In this document: in pieces, positions 26,440-35,358 of the stretch | Layout of the letters: every line of letters begins with the position of its first letter | How positions within the stretch are numbered: the first letter of the stretch is position 1 | NCBI RefSeq assembly: GCF_910588665.1 | Contig: NZ_CAJUPR010000015.1 | Span: 1-41,207, forward strand | Direction: 5' to 3' | Origin: an uncultured Brachyspira sp. | GTDB taxonomy: Bacteria > Spirochaetota > Brachyspiria > Brachyspirales > Brachyspiraceae | Length of the DNA stretch: 41,207 nucleotides | Translations under genes and position numbers: made by a program | The notes under the pieces: generated by a model | Databases searched by the model: none | What the model saw: the letters and a program-made list of their open reading frames with translations, nothing else | Told to the model about the DNA's origin: nothing

Positions 26440-26931
26440 TTAATTATTAAGACAAATATGTCTGTATGCCTCATAAGAAATTACAGCAGCAGTATTTGAC
26501 AGATTTATAGATCTTACATTATCGCTTATAGGTATATATACGGAGTTTTCAAAATCATTTTCCCATAATGATTCTCTTAATCCTGTTGATTCTCTTCCAA
26601 ATAAAAGCATATCATTATTGGAATAATCGAATTCATCATATCTATGCTTTCCGAATTTTGTAATAGGCACTATTCTTTTATTATTGCTTATGCAGTATTC
26701 TAAAAATGTGTTTTCATTTTCATGTTTTATTAATTTCAGATACTGCCAATAATCAAGTCCTGCTCTTTTTACTTCTTTGGAGCTGATTATAAAAGAAGGT
26801 TTTGACACTATATGTAATGTTATATTAAGCCCCACGCATAATCTTCCTATATTTCCTGTATTTGCTGGTATTTCAGGTCTGTATAAGGCTATTTCCGTAT
26901 TAAAATTATCATTTACTTTTTTCTTGTTCAT
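26440..26931 (-). CDS. trmL: tRNA (cytidine/uridine-34 2'-O)-methyltransferase
   Basis: SPOUT-fold enzyme that methylates the ribose at the wobble base of certain leucine tRNAs using S-adenosylmethionine. The 163-residue protein has the TrmL marks: IALYRPEIPANTGNIGRLC near the N-terminus, RAGLDYWQYL in the middle, then LLFGRESTGL and the knot-forming VRSINLSNTAAVISYEAYR. Length is right for the small stand-alone family. It converges on the fumarase genes and is divergent from the cyclase-like gene. Confidence 0.92.
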   Translation of the reverse strand: MNKKKVNDNFNTEIALYRPEIPANTGNIGRLCVGLNITLHIVSKPSFIISSKEVKRAGLDYWQYLKLIKHENENTFLEYCISNNKRIVPITKFGKHRYDEFDYSNNDMLLFGRESTGLRESLWENDFENSVYIPISDNVRSINLSNTAAVISYEAYRHICLNN

Positions 26932-27088
26932 AATTCAATTATTTTAAAATTATATATTATATTTTAATAATAGTTTTTGTTTTTTTCAATATATCAATAA
27001 ATTATAATAGAGTATTGATTTTTTTTATTTATAAGTTAAAGTAATAACCGCTGTTTTATTTTTAGGCAAAGAATTTAAGAGGAAAAAA

Positions 27089-28582
27089 GTGAATAAAATA
27101 GAAGAATATAATCAATCTACTTCTAAATATGAATTATATACTCATCTTACTGAAAAAATAGTTTCAGGTCATATAAAAACATTTTCTGCAATATTTACTT
27201 ATGCTAAAAATGTAAACTTTGAAAAAGTTCATGATCATAAATCAATATTAAAAGGTCTTTTTGAACTTATAAGAAAAATTAACTGGGGATTTTTTAATAA
27301 TTTAGATAAGGAATTGTATCCTAAGCTTTGGAGTCAGTTTGTTGCAGAGAATCCTAAATATAATTTTGCAGGAGATTTAAAATTAAGCCTATCAATAGCA
27401 GATGTTTATATTGCTATGCTTGATATACATGGATATACAAAATTCTGCGAGGAAAATAAAAATAATCTGTCTAAACTTCATGCCTTAGATGATTTGATGC
27501 AAAATAAATTGAGCGAAGTTACTAAATTTTATAATGTTATATCTCATAGAAAGCAGGGCGATGAAATTATTATGGTATGCCCCACCGCAACGGACGCTTT
27601 AAGCGCAACTATTGCAGTTATAGGCGTGCTTAGCAAAAAAAGATTATTAGATGAGTATCCCAGAGTTGACACTGCGGGTTTGCCCGAGTTTAAAATAAGT
27701 GCAGGAATATCAGGAGGAAATACAAACAGTTCTCTTATTATAACCGAAGACGGAGACTTATCAGGATTTCTTATTAATAATGCCGCAAGAATGCAGGCAA
27801 GGGCAAATACTTTAGCTCCTAAAGAAAATAAAGTAATAGTAACTAAGAATCTTCAGTTTAACTTTCTTAAAGAAAACAGTAAAATAAAAAGCGAAATATT
27901 TGAAAAGAATATTATATATTTTTATGATAATGGTATGATATCATTTAAAGGAACTGAAATACCTATAGTGGAAGCTGTATTCAATCCCGATGAGAAGTAT
28001 AAAGAAAAATTTTCAAGTGAAATGGAAGAGCTTATAAAGAGTATTAAAGGTAATTTATGGAAGCAGAGAATGTTTACTTCTATTTTAGATTTGATATCAA
28101 AGGTTTCAAAATCAATGCCGCCGTTTCAGATAGACGAACATGTAAATGAATATATATCAAGTTATACCAACAGCACTATATGCGATTTATGCGATTTAGC
28201 AAACGGTGCTTATGTAGTTAAAGAGAACTATAAAGAGGCTATAGATACATTCGCTTTGATAATAAAGCTTTTAAATACCATACCAGATTTTGATAAAACC
28301 GTTTTGGAGTATGCCGAAATTATTTGTGCGGGATATGAAAAAATTCTGCCTATATATGATGTGGTTATAAAGAAAGATATAGAGGCAAATATATTGGAAA
28401 TATTTCCTGCTAATCATATACCTATATTTCAGAATGTGCAGAAAGCTAATGAAACATATAATAAATTAATGAACTTTGCTATGAGCAGCAAAACGCTTAA
28501 AAGAAAAAAGTCTATATGGTACGGCATATTAGAAAAAGAATTGCCTAATTTAGTAATAAATATGTATTCTGGAAAGAAATAA
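27089..28582 (+). CDS. Soluble class III adenylate/guanylate cyclase-like protein
   Basis: A 497-residue protein with a class III nucleotidyl cyclase domain at about residues 104-260, no membrane helix and no signal peptide. The two metal aspartates are present: D112 in MLDIHGYTKF and D158 in RKQGDEIIMV. The transition-state pair N230 and R234 (INNAAR) is present, with D223 at the purine-selecting position. The other selector, normally lysine, is R154 with K155 beside it. The first ~100 and last ~200 residues are helical and match no domain I know. The start is GTG, after AAGAGG at 27077-27082. It probably makes cyclic nucleotide; which one, and what controls it, are open. Confidence 0.75.
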   Translation: MNKIEEYNQSTSKYELYTHLTEKIVSGHIKTFSAIFTYAKNVNFEKVHDHKSILKGLFELIRKINWGFFNNLDKELYPKLWSQFVAENPKYNFAGDLKLSLSIADVYIAMLDIHGYTKFCEENKNNLSKLHALDDLMQNKLSEVTKFYNVISHRKQGDEIIMVCPTATDALSATIAVIGVLSKKRLLDEYPRVDTAGLPEFKISAGISGGNTNSSLIITEDGDLSGFLINNAARMQARANTLAPKENKVIVTKNLQFNFLKENSKIKSEIFEKNIIYFYDNGMISFKGTEIPIVEAVFNPDEKYKEKFSSEMEELIKSIKGNLWKQRMFTSILDLISKVSKSMPPFQIDEHVNEYISSYTNSTICDLCDLANGAYVVKENYKEAIDTFALIIKLLNTIPDFDKTVLEYAEIICAGYEKILPIYDVVIKKDIEANILEIFPANHIPIFQNVQKANETYNKLMNFAMSSKTLKRKKSIWYGILEKELPNLVINMYSGKK

Positions 28583-28700
28583 TCTTATTTTTTATTAAAA
28601 TTTGTATATAAATTTTATATTTTTTTTACTTGCGGAAAAAATTATATATGATACACTATACTATTATTAATTGTTTTTTTATTTTAAGGAGTATCAATTT

Positions 28701-29429
28701 ATGAGTTTAAAAAACTTTATAAAATTATTTTTAATAATATCATCATTAGCCCTAGTATCTTGTTCTGAGAGTTCGAAAAGCGGATCTAAAACATCTTCCG
28801 ATTCTTTATCTTATTTAAAAGGAGGAGAAGGAGAATGGGTTTTAAAGATTGATAATTTTACTATTAATCAGACTAATTTCAATAAAGATTTGCAGGCGTC
28901 TTTAGTTTTGCAGGGAGCCGATGCCGATCAAATAGCTTTATATGCTAATGATAATCAGTATAAGCAGGTATATGCAGATCAATTAATAAATTCTATTCTT
29001 CTTATAAATAAAGGCGAAGAAGAAAAATTTTTTGATACTCAAGATGCTCAGGATTTTATTAATCTTTCAATCAGAAATATTAAATTCCAATATTATGTAG
29101 CAAAGCTTATGTCTGATGCTTCTAAAAATATACCTGATCCTACCGAAGATCAAATTAAGGCTTTTTTTGAACAGGCAAAGCCTCAATTGCAGCAGTACGG
29201 TATAACGCAGTATAACACTGAAACAGCACCTTATATTGTTCAGTTTTATAAAAATACTTATGCTCAGCAATTAGTTGAAAGAGATATACAGGATTTAAAA
29301 GATAAAGCGGTAATAGAAAGAAATACTGCAGTATTGGGAGAAGCAAGCATACTTCCTCCTCAGATAGGGGATAATAATACCGCATTACCTCAGCAAAATA
29401 ATAATTTATTGCCGAGAACAAATAATTAA
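28701..29429 (+). CDS. Lipoprotein with one SurA-N-like module
   Basis: A 242-residue lipoprotein with lipobox LALVSC at about 15-20, followed by a serine-rich linker. The body is one SurA-N-type helical module without a parvulin domain. The order of elements (short strand VLKIDNFTI, helices, then NIPDPTEDQIKAFFEQ and a final helix ending YAQQLVERDIQDLKDKA) resembles the second module of the protein at 9549. The last 30 residues are rich in N, Q and P and look disordered. The start is ATG 28701 after AAGGAG at 28686-28691. It lies 28 bases before infB and may be co-transcribed with it. Probable periplasmic folding factor. Confidence 0.68.
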   Translation: MSLKNFIKLFLIISSLALVSCSESSKSGSKTSSDSLSYLKGGEGEWVLKIDNFTINQTNFNKDLQASLVLQGADADQIALYANDNQYKQVYADQLINSILLINKGEEEKFFDTQDAQDFINLSIRNIKFQYYVAKLMSDASKNIPDPTEDQIKAFFEQAKPQLQQYGITQYNTETAPYIVQFYKNTYAQQLVERDIQDLKDKAVIERNTAVLGEASILPPQIGDNNTALPQQNNNLLPRTNN

Positions 29430-29457
29430 AATTTAATATAAACGGGAAAGGGAGATA

Positions 29458-31737
29458 ATGTCTCAAAAAAATGATAATAATGAAAAAACTATAAATCAGG
29501 AAAATGCAGTCTCTGATAATAAGCCTAAAGTTATAATAAAAAAAAATAATGCATCTAACAACAATGATGATAGTCAGGCTGCCGCTGCGGTTAAGAAAGT
29601 TAAAAAAGTTATAGTAAAAAAGAAGATAATAATACATAATAAAACGGAAAAGACAAAAACACAAAAACAAATCAGTAATCCTGAGAAGAAATTTGTAAAA
29701 GAAAATAAAGATAACAGAGAAAATAATAGAGATTATAAGAATAAAAGTTTTTCTCATAATAGAGAAAATAAGCAATATAAAGATACTCAAGTTCCTCCCG
29801 CTTCTGCAGAAGATGTTTCTTCTTTTAAGAAAAAAGATAATAAAAAAAGAGAATATGATAAAAAAGAATATGATAAAAAATCATTCCAGAAAGATTCTAA
29901 AGCCGAAGCAGCTCAAAGACAGGAAAATAAAATATTTAATAAACTGCAGGCTAAAAAGCGTCAGCAGGAGCAAAGACTTGCAAGTGTTGAAAAAGAAATC
30001 AGCATAATGGAAACTATCACTGTAGGTGATTTAGCTAAAAAGATGAATTTAAGAGCTTCTGATATTATATCTAAACTTATGGGAATGGGTACTATGGCAA
30101 GAGTTAATGATATAATAGATTCCGATACCGCTACGATTATAGCCGATGATTTCGGATGCAAGGTAAATGTTGTATCTTTGCAGGAAGAAGCTACTATTGA
30201 AATAAAAGAAGACAGAGAAGAGGATTTAAAAGAGCGTCCTCCTGTGGTTACTATAATGGGGCATGTTGATCATGGCAAAACTTCTCTTTTGGATGCAATA
30301 AGAAAGAGTAATATTACTTCTAAAGAAAGCGGAGGAATCACTCAAAATATAGGTGCTTATAAAGTAAAAATACCAAGCGGTGAAATAGCTTTTATTGATA
30401 CTCCAGGTCATGCCGCCTTTACTATGATGAGAGCAAGGGGAGCTAAAAGTACGGATATAGTAATACTTGTTGTTGCTTCCGATGACGGAGTAATGCCCCA
30501 GACTATTGAAGCTTTGAATCATGCCAAAGAGGCTAATGTGCCTATAATAGTTGCTGTAAATAAAATGGATTTGCCTAATGCATCTATGGATAAGGTTAAA
30601 GCTGCTTTATCAGAATACGGACTTACTCCCGAAGAATGGGGAGGCGATACTCAGTATATAGGAGTTAGTGCTTTAACTAAACATGGCATTAATGAATTAC
30701 TGGAAGCTATTATACTGCAAGCCGAAATATTGGAATTAAAGGCTAATCCAAGCAGAGAAGCTATAGGCATAGTGCTTGAAGCGTCTCTTGATCAGGGAAG
30801 AGGACCTGTGGGTACTGTTCTTGTTCAAAACGGAACTTTAAAAATAGGAGATTATTTTGTATGCGGTCTTTCCGTAGGAAAAGTTAGGGCAATGGTTAAT
30901 GATTTAGGTCAAAGAGTTAATAAGGCTTTGCCTTCTACTCCTGTTGAAGTTTTAGGGTTTGAAAAGACGCCCGAAGCTGGAGAATCTTTTAATGTTATGC
31001 TTGATGAAAAAGAGGCTAAGATTATAGCTGATAAAAGAGTGCAGTTAAAACAGCAGGAGGCTTTAAAAGCTAATGTTAAAGTTACTTTGGAAAATCTTTA
31101 TGAAAAAATAGCTTCCGAATCTATGAAAGAGTTTAAGGTTATAATAAAGGCTGATGTGCAGGGAAGTGCGGAGGCTTTGAGAGACGCTTTAAATAAAATA
31201 CAAAGCGATAAAATACGTTTTGCTTCAATATACAGTGCTTCAGGAGCCGTTACTGAAAGTGATGTTAATTTAGCCCATGCATCTAATGCTATTATTATTG
31301 CTTACAGAGTGCGTCCTTCAGGAAAAGCTAAGGAACTGGCGGAAAAACTAGGTATACCTATAGAAAGATACGATATTATTTATGAGGCAATAGAATCTAT
31401 TCAGAATGCTATGAAAGGCTCTCTTGAAAGACTTAAAAAAGAAGTTGATATCGGAACCGTTGAAGTTAGAGATGTATTCCATGTTCCTAAAGTGGGAACT
31501 ATTGCAGGATGTTATGTTACTGGCGGAAAAATAGAAAGAAATGCAGGCGTTAGGGTGATGAGGGACAATGTACTTATATACACAAGTAAAATTTCAAGTT
31601 TAAGACGAATTAAAGACGATGTTAAAGAAGTTGCATCAGGTTATGAATGCGGAGCTTCTATAGAAAACTTTAACGATATAAAAAAAGGGGATATACTTGA
31701 AATATTTAAAATTGAAGAGATAGCACAGGATCTATAA
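29458..31737 (+). CDS. infB: Translation initiation factor IF-2
   Basis: GTPase that brings initiator tRNA to the 30S subunit and promotes 50S joining. The 759 residues comprise a long charged N-terminal region (1-185) rich in K, N and E. It includes a doubled EYDKK at 132-141, an IF2-N-like segment at about 186-245, the G domain and the C-terminal tRNA-binding domains. The G domain has GHVDHGKT at 268-275, DTPGHAAFT and NKMD. GGGAG precedes ATG. Its common partner nusA and the rbfA/truB genes are absent nearby, so the usual operon has been split here. Confidence 0.97.
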   Translation: MSQKNDNNEKTINQENAVSDNKPKVIIKKNNASNNNDDSQAAAAVKKVKKVIVKKKIIIHNKTEKTKTQKQISNPEKKFVKENKDNRENNRDYKNKSFSHNRENKQYKDTQVPPASAEDVSSFKKKDNKKREYDKKEYDKKSFQKDSKAEAAQRQENKIFNKLQAKKRQQEQRLASVEKEISIMETITVGDLAKKMNLRASDIISKLMGMGTMARVNDIIDSDTATIIADDFGCKVNVVSLQEEATIEIKEDREEDLKERPPVVTIMGHVDHGKTSLLDAIRKSNITSKESGGITQNIGAYKVKIPSGEIAFIDTPGHAAFTMMRARGAKSTDIVILVVASDDGVMPQTIEALNHAKEANVPIIVAVNKMDLPNASMDKVKAALSEYGLTPEEWGGDTQYIGVSALTKHGINELLEAIILQAEILELKANPSREAIGIVLEASLDQGRGPVGTVLVQNGTLKIGDYFVCGLSVGKVRAMVNDLGQRVNKALPSTPVEVLGFEKTPEAGESFNVMLDEKEAKIIADKRVQLKQQEALKANVKVTLENLYEKIASESMKEFKVIIKADVQGSAEALRDALNKIQSDKIRFASIYSASGAVTESDVNLAHASNAIIIAYRVRPSGKAKELAEKLGIPIERYDIIYEAIESIQNAMKGSLERLKKEVDIGTVEVRDVFHVPKVGTIAGCYVTGGKIERNAGVRVMRDNVLIYTSKISSLRRIKDDVKEVASGYECGASIENFNDIKKGDILEIFKIEEIAQDL

Positions 31738-31745
31738 TCAATTAT

Positions 31746-31782
31746 AAAAAGCAATGTGTTTTTATTGATGCATTGCTTTTTT
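31746..31782 (+). terminator. Intrinsic terminator after infB
   Basis: AAAAAGCAATG and CATTGCTTTTTT enclose a 14-base loop, ending in a run of six T residues, just after the infB stop. Confidence 0.8.
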
Positions 31783-31887
31783 ATTTGCAGATATTTTATT
31801 AATCATTCATTATATTTTCTTAATTTTTGACTAAAAAAGTATGCAGGTATCTGCAGTGTTTAAATGATTTATTTTTTGAATTTTTAC

Positions 31888-31916
31888 TTGATAAAATTAG
31901 AATATTATGATAAAAT
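31888..31916 (+). promoter_or_regulatory. Promoter of rplS
   Basis: TTGATA at 31888-31893 and TAAAAT at 31911-31916 with 17 bases between. The transcript would have a leader of about 87 bases before rplS. Confidence 0.65.
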
Positions 31917-32009
31917 GCAAAAATTATATTCTATAATGTTATATTTGTTTATTTTGAATTTTATAGAAATTAAAACATTAATATAAATAAATTATTTAGG
32001 AGATATTAA

Positions 32010-32441
32010 ATGGAGCAACAGATAAGATTAGTAGAAGCAAAATATAAAAAAGAATCTATTTTGCCTTTTGAAATAGGCGATACTGTTAAAGTATGGGTAA
32101 AAATTATAGAAGGCGACAGAGAAAGACTTCAGGCTTATGAAGGCACAGTTATTTCTATTCGCGGCAAAGGAATTAATAAAAGCTTTATAGTAAGAAAAAT
32201 TTCTTACGGTGTAGGCGTTGAGAGAATATTTCTGCTAAACTCTCCTAGAATAGATCATGTTGATATTATAAGAAAAGCAAAAGTAAGAAGAGCTAAACTT
32301 TACTATCTTAGAAAGAAAGTAGGTAAAAAAGCCCGCTTGGTGGAAAGATTGGGAGTAAAAATACCTAAACATTCCGATTTGATTAAAAATAGCGCTGAAG
32401 ATAATAAAGCGGAAGAAAATATTTCATCTTCTGCAGAATAA
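32010..32441 (+). CDS. rplS: 50S ribosomal protein L19
   Basis: Large-subunit protein at the interface with the 30S subunit. The 143 residues include the family core: FEIGDTVKVWVKIIEGDRERLQAYEGTVISIRG, then SYGVGVERIF and RAKLYYLRKKVGKKARL. An acidic, serine-rich tail of about 25 residues goes beyond the usual ~115-residue length. TTAGGAG precedes ATG. In most bacteria rplS follows rpsP-rimM-trmD; here it has its own promoter and none of those neighbours. Confidence 0.97.
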   Translation: MEQQIRLVEAKYKKESILPFEIGDTVKVWVKIIEGDRERLQAYEGTVISIRGKGINKSFIVRKISYGVGVERIFLLNSPRIDHVDIIRKAKVRRAKLYYLRKKVGKKARLVERLGVKIPKHSDLIKNSAEDNKAEENISSSAE

Positions 32442-32477
32442 TATTTTTAAATATAGTTATATTTAAGGAGAATTTTT

Positions 32478-33305
32478 ATGGGCTATAAGATAGCTCTCAA
32501 AGAGCAATGGTCTGAAAAAGTATTTATGATGAAGGTGGCGGCTCCTGATATAGCTAAATACCGTAAGGCTGGGAATTTTATTATTTTCAGGTTAGATGAA
32601 AAAGGAGAGAGAATACCTTTGACAATAGCCGATGCAGATACTAAAAACGGTACTATTATGATAGTAATTCAGAGTGCGGGTTATTCTACCGCCAAACTTA
32701 TGCGGCTTCAGGCGGGTGACGAAATAATGGATATTATAGGACCTTTGGGTCAGCCTACTCATATTGAGAAAAGAGACGGAATAGTTTTAGGAGTGGGAGG
32801 CGGAGTAGGTATTGCTCCCTTGCATCCTATTATAGAGGCGCATAATAAAGCAGGAAATAAAGTTATATCAATATTAGGTGCAAGAGATAAATCGCTTATT
32901 ATTATGGAAGATATGATGAAAAAAATATCAGATGAAGTTCTTATCTGTACCGATAACGGAAGCTTAGGAGAAAAAGGACTTGTTACTGATATGATAACAA
33001 GAATATATGAGAGAGGAGAGAAAATTTCTGAGGTTATAGCCATAGGTCCTGCTATTATGATGAAATTTGTATCAATACTTACTAAAAAGTATAATATTCC
33101 AACTACCGTAAGTTTGAATCCTATTATGATTGACGGTACTGGTATGTGCGGATGCTGCAGAGTAAAAGTAGGAGATGAAACTAAATTTGCTTGTGTTGAA
33201 GGTCCTGAATTTGACGGACATTTAGTTGATTTTGATATTCTTATGAAAAGACAGGCTATATATAAAAAAGAAGAACATGAATGTAATTTAAGATTGGTAA
33301 ATTAA
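32478..33305 (+). CDS. NfnA/PyrK-like FAD and 2Fe-2S electron-transfer subunit
   Basis: A 275-residue flavoprotein of the ferredoxin-NADP reductase fold, closest in pattern to the small subunit of NADH-dependent ferredoxin:NADP oxidoreductase. FAD-binding residues fall in GERIPLTIADAD, and the nucleotide-binding loop is GVGGGVGIAPL at 105-115. The C-terminal 2Fe-2S site is DGTGMCGCCRV with a later FACVEGPEFDGH; the likely ligands are D219, C224, C227 and C239. PyrK of dihydroorotate dehydrogenase is the alternative, but the DGTGMCG form favours NfnA. The large subunit NfnB is not adjacent. AAGGAG precedes ATG; it lies 36 bases after rplS. Confidence 0.82.
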   Translation: MGYKIALKEQWSEKVFMMKVAAPDIAKYRKAGNFIIFRLDEKGERIPLTIADADTKNGTIMIVIQSAGYSTAKLMRLQAGDEIMDIIGPLGQPTHIEKRDGIVLGVGGGVGIAPLHPIIEAHNKAGNKVISILGARDKSLIIMEDMMKKISDEVLICTDNGSLGEKGLVTDMITRIYERGEKISEVIAIGPAIMMKFVSILTKKYNIPTTVSLNPIMIDGTGMCGCCRVKVGDETKFACVEGPEFDGHLVDFDILMKRQAIYKKEEHECNLRLVN

Positions 33306-33376
33306 TGCTTGAATTTTTTATAAAGTTAAATTCTTAATATAGATTGCAGTTTTTTATATTTCAGGATAAATTAATA

Positions 33377-33790
33377 ATGAAATTATATTTAGATATTAGT
33401 TTACAGAATATTATTCTGCAGAAATTTGAATGGGACTGCACATATTTGAAAATTACATTAAATATAAAAAATAATTATCCTATAAAAATTAAACTTAAAA
33501 ATTTAAAGATTAATCTTCTAAACTCTGTAGAAAAGAAATTTATTTATATATCCTCAGATAATATTTTGGTAAAGTCGCATCATAATGCCGATATTGATTT
33601 TAATATAATTATATATAATAAGGAAGTATCAAATCTTATAAGTGATTTTGTTAATCTGAAGAAATCGGATTTCAGAATTCATATTATAAGCGGAAAATTA
33701 AAAGTATTTTCAGTAATACCTGTAAATTTAAAAGATAAAAGAAAGGATATGGATATATTGGATATTATAAAATATTTATGCCGTTCTTAA
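33377..33790 (+). CDS. Small LEA14-like (WHy-type) protein
   Basis: A 137-residue protein without signal peptide or membrane helix. The strand-rich body (YLKITLNIKNNYPIKIKLKNLKINLLN) has the pattern of the LEA14/WHy beta-sandwich: a first strand with NxxNNYP, then a strand pair ending in a hydrophobic turn. It resembles the next gene in layout. The start is ATG 33377, after AGGA at 33363-33366; an earlier in-frame TTG at 33344 lacks support. Family assignment is by pattern only. Such domains are linked to stress tolerance or lipid binding in other organisms; no function is proposed here. Confidence 0.55.
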   Translation: MKLYLDISLQNIILQKFEWDCTYLKITLNIKNNYPIKIKLKNLKINLLNSVEKKFIYISSDNILVKSHHNADIDFNIIIYNKEVSNLISDFVNLKKSDFRIHIISGKLKVFSVIPVNLKDKRKDMDILDIIKYLCRS

Positions 33791-33838
33791 ATTTATATCT
33801 GTATATGTTATAAAAAATATAATATAAAAGGGCATTAT

Positions 33839-34333
33839 ATGTTAAAAAAGAAACTATTAATTTTATTATTGATATTATTTTCAATATTTGTTTTATCATC
33901 TTGCGAAACATTGAAATCATCGGCAAAAGAAATCACAAGAAATTATATAGAAAAGCATAAACCTGATATTAAAATAAAAAAAGCTTCTATTTCAAGTATT
34001 ACATTAAAAGATATGACTTTAACAACTCTTTTAGAGATAAAAAATAATTTTGATTTTGAAGTTCCTATAGATAAGATTAAAATAGAACTTATTAATACTT
34101 CTGGTAAAACATTCTCAGCGGCATACTCTTCGGAAACATTGAAGATACCTCCGAATCAATCAAGAGAAATTAATTTAAATTTTAATGCTAAATATTTAGA
34201 TGTATTTGAAACTGCTTTTAATGCTTTAAAGAGCAAGAGTTTTAAATGCGATGCTAAAATTACTTTAACATTTACAGTACACTCAATGAAATTTGACTTT
34301 TCATATACTAAAAAACTGACATTTACAGAATAA
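33839..34333 (+). CDS. LEA14-like (WHy domain) lipoprotein
   Basis: A 164-residue lipoprotein (lipobox VLSSC at about 18-22) with a single LEA type 2 domain. Its marks are ISSITLKDMTLTTLLEIKNNFDFEVPIDKIKIELIN, then a second strand pair with IPPNQSREINLNFNAK and the terminal strand MKFDFSYTKKLTF. It is probably tethered to the periplasmic face of a membrane. It lies 48 bases after the related small protein and probably shares its transcript. Bacterial WHy lipoproteins are known mainly from stress contexts; the role here is unknown. Confidence 0.75.
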   Translation: MLKKKLLILLLILFSIFVLSSCETLKSSAKEITRNYIEKHKPDIKIKKASISSITLKDMTLTTLLEIKNNFDFEVPIDKIKIELINTSGKTFSAAYSSETLKIPPNQSREINLNFNAKYLDVFETAFNALKSKSFKCDAKITLTFTVHSMKFDFSYTKKLTFTE

Positions 34334-34350
34334 ATTTAACTCTATGATGT

Positions 34351-35358
34351 TTATTTTTTTAATATATCTCTTATAACATTAGCTCTTATTTCATCTGTAT
34401 TTATATAATATATGTTATTTTTGTACATTTGCTTTAAATGATGCTTTTTACCTAAGAATGTCATATAATATATAGTATCTAAACTGATGCCGTCAATCAT
34501 ATCATAATAGATTCCAAGTCTCAGCCATAAACTATAATTTATAAGTTCTCTGTATTTTAAAGACCTTGCAGAAAGAAGAATGGCATGACTTCTGTATATT
34601 CTATCTTCGGCTTTTAATCTGTCTAATTTTTTAATTCTGCTTCTTATTTTTTTTTCTTTTTCAGATATTTCTTTAACTTTTTCTATGATACTGTCAAATA
34701 TAAATTTTTCTGTAACTCCTATCATAATATTATTACTTATCTTAATAATGCCGTTTTTAATATTAGCTTCAAAACCTTTTTTCATACATTCGTTTATAAT
34801 ATAATCAATATTATCTGGAGTTTTCCAAATAAGGCAAGGTACAGCAATACAAACCTCCGCTTTCATAGAAGTACCAACTATGCTGGGAGAAGCAGTAAGA
34901 AATCCGAATTTTTTATCATAAGCAAAATCTATGTTTTTATCTAATATGTTTTCTATACTGTATGCTCTATTAAAGCATTTTTCTAGCTCCAATCCTCTAT
35001 TTATTGTCTGAATTTCTAAATGTTCATTTGAATTGATTAATAAAGAAAGAGATTCATCTGCATCTGTAAATAATGATGCATTCACCATATTTTTATTTAT
35101 TGGTATTGTGAGATTTTCTATAAGCATTCTGATATTAATTGCAGGCAGATTAATGAGTTTTGTATATGATAAATCAAGATTTAATTTTTCTATGCCTGAT
35201 TTTAAAATAGCTTCTGTTTTATCAAAATCATCTTTATCCATGTGATGAAAGAATTTTATATTATCCAAATTTCTATAAATAGATATTTTAGAATACAGCA
35301 CTATATTATCGTCTTCGCCTTTCTGATATATCCAATTTGCAGTATTGTTAACGGACAT
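34351..35358 (-). CDS. mcsB: McsB-like protein, apparently inactive arginine kinase
   Basis: A 335-residue protein aligned along its whole length with bacterial protein-arginine kinase McsB, but with the active site eroded. The family's SSRIRLARN reads YSKISIYRN (22-30), NEEDHLRIQ reads NSNEHLEIQ (109-117), and SCPTNVGTGMRAS reads ASPSIVGTSMKAE (156-168). The catalytic cysteine is therefore serine 157. The GEGSEA loop is shortened (about 193-202). The C-terminal region is better kept: IYRSHAILLSARSL and RLGIYYDMIDGISL, while the phosphoarginine-binding RDxxRA reads TDEIRA (321-326). The gene overlaps mcsA by 11 bases. It may be a scaffold or adaptor rather than a kinase; that is inference from the residues. 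Confidence 0.82.
   Translation of the reverse strand: MSVNNTANWIYQKGEDDNIVLYSKISIYRNLDNIKFFHHMDKDDFDKTEAILKSGIEKLNLDLSYTKLINLPAINIRMLIENLTIPINKNMVNASLFTDADESLSLLINSNEHLEIQTINRGLELEKCFNRAYSIENILDKNIDFAYDKKFGFLTASPSIVGTSMKAEVCIAVPCLIWKTPDNIDYIINECMKKGFEANIKNGIIKISNNIMIGVTEKFIFDSIIEKVKEISEKEKKIRSRIKKLDRLKAEDRIYRSHAILLSARSLKYRELINYSLWLRLGIYYDMIDGISLDTIYYMTFLGKKHHLKQMYKNNIYYINTDEIRANVIRDILKK

Noticed and set aside
29155..29790. 211-codon open frame on the minus strand, opposite the lipoprotein and infB start
   Set aside because: It lies over two well-supported genes, and its protein is a low-complexity run of I, F, L and Y caused by A-rich codons on the other strand.
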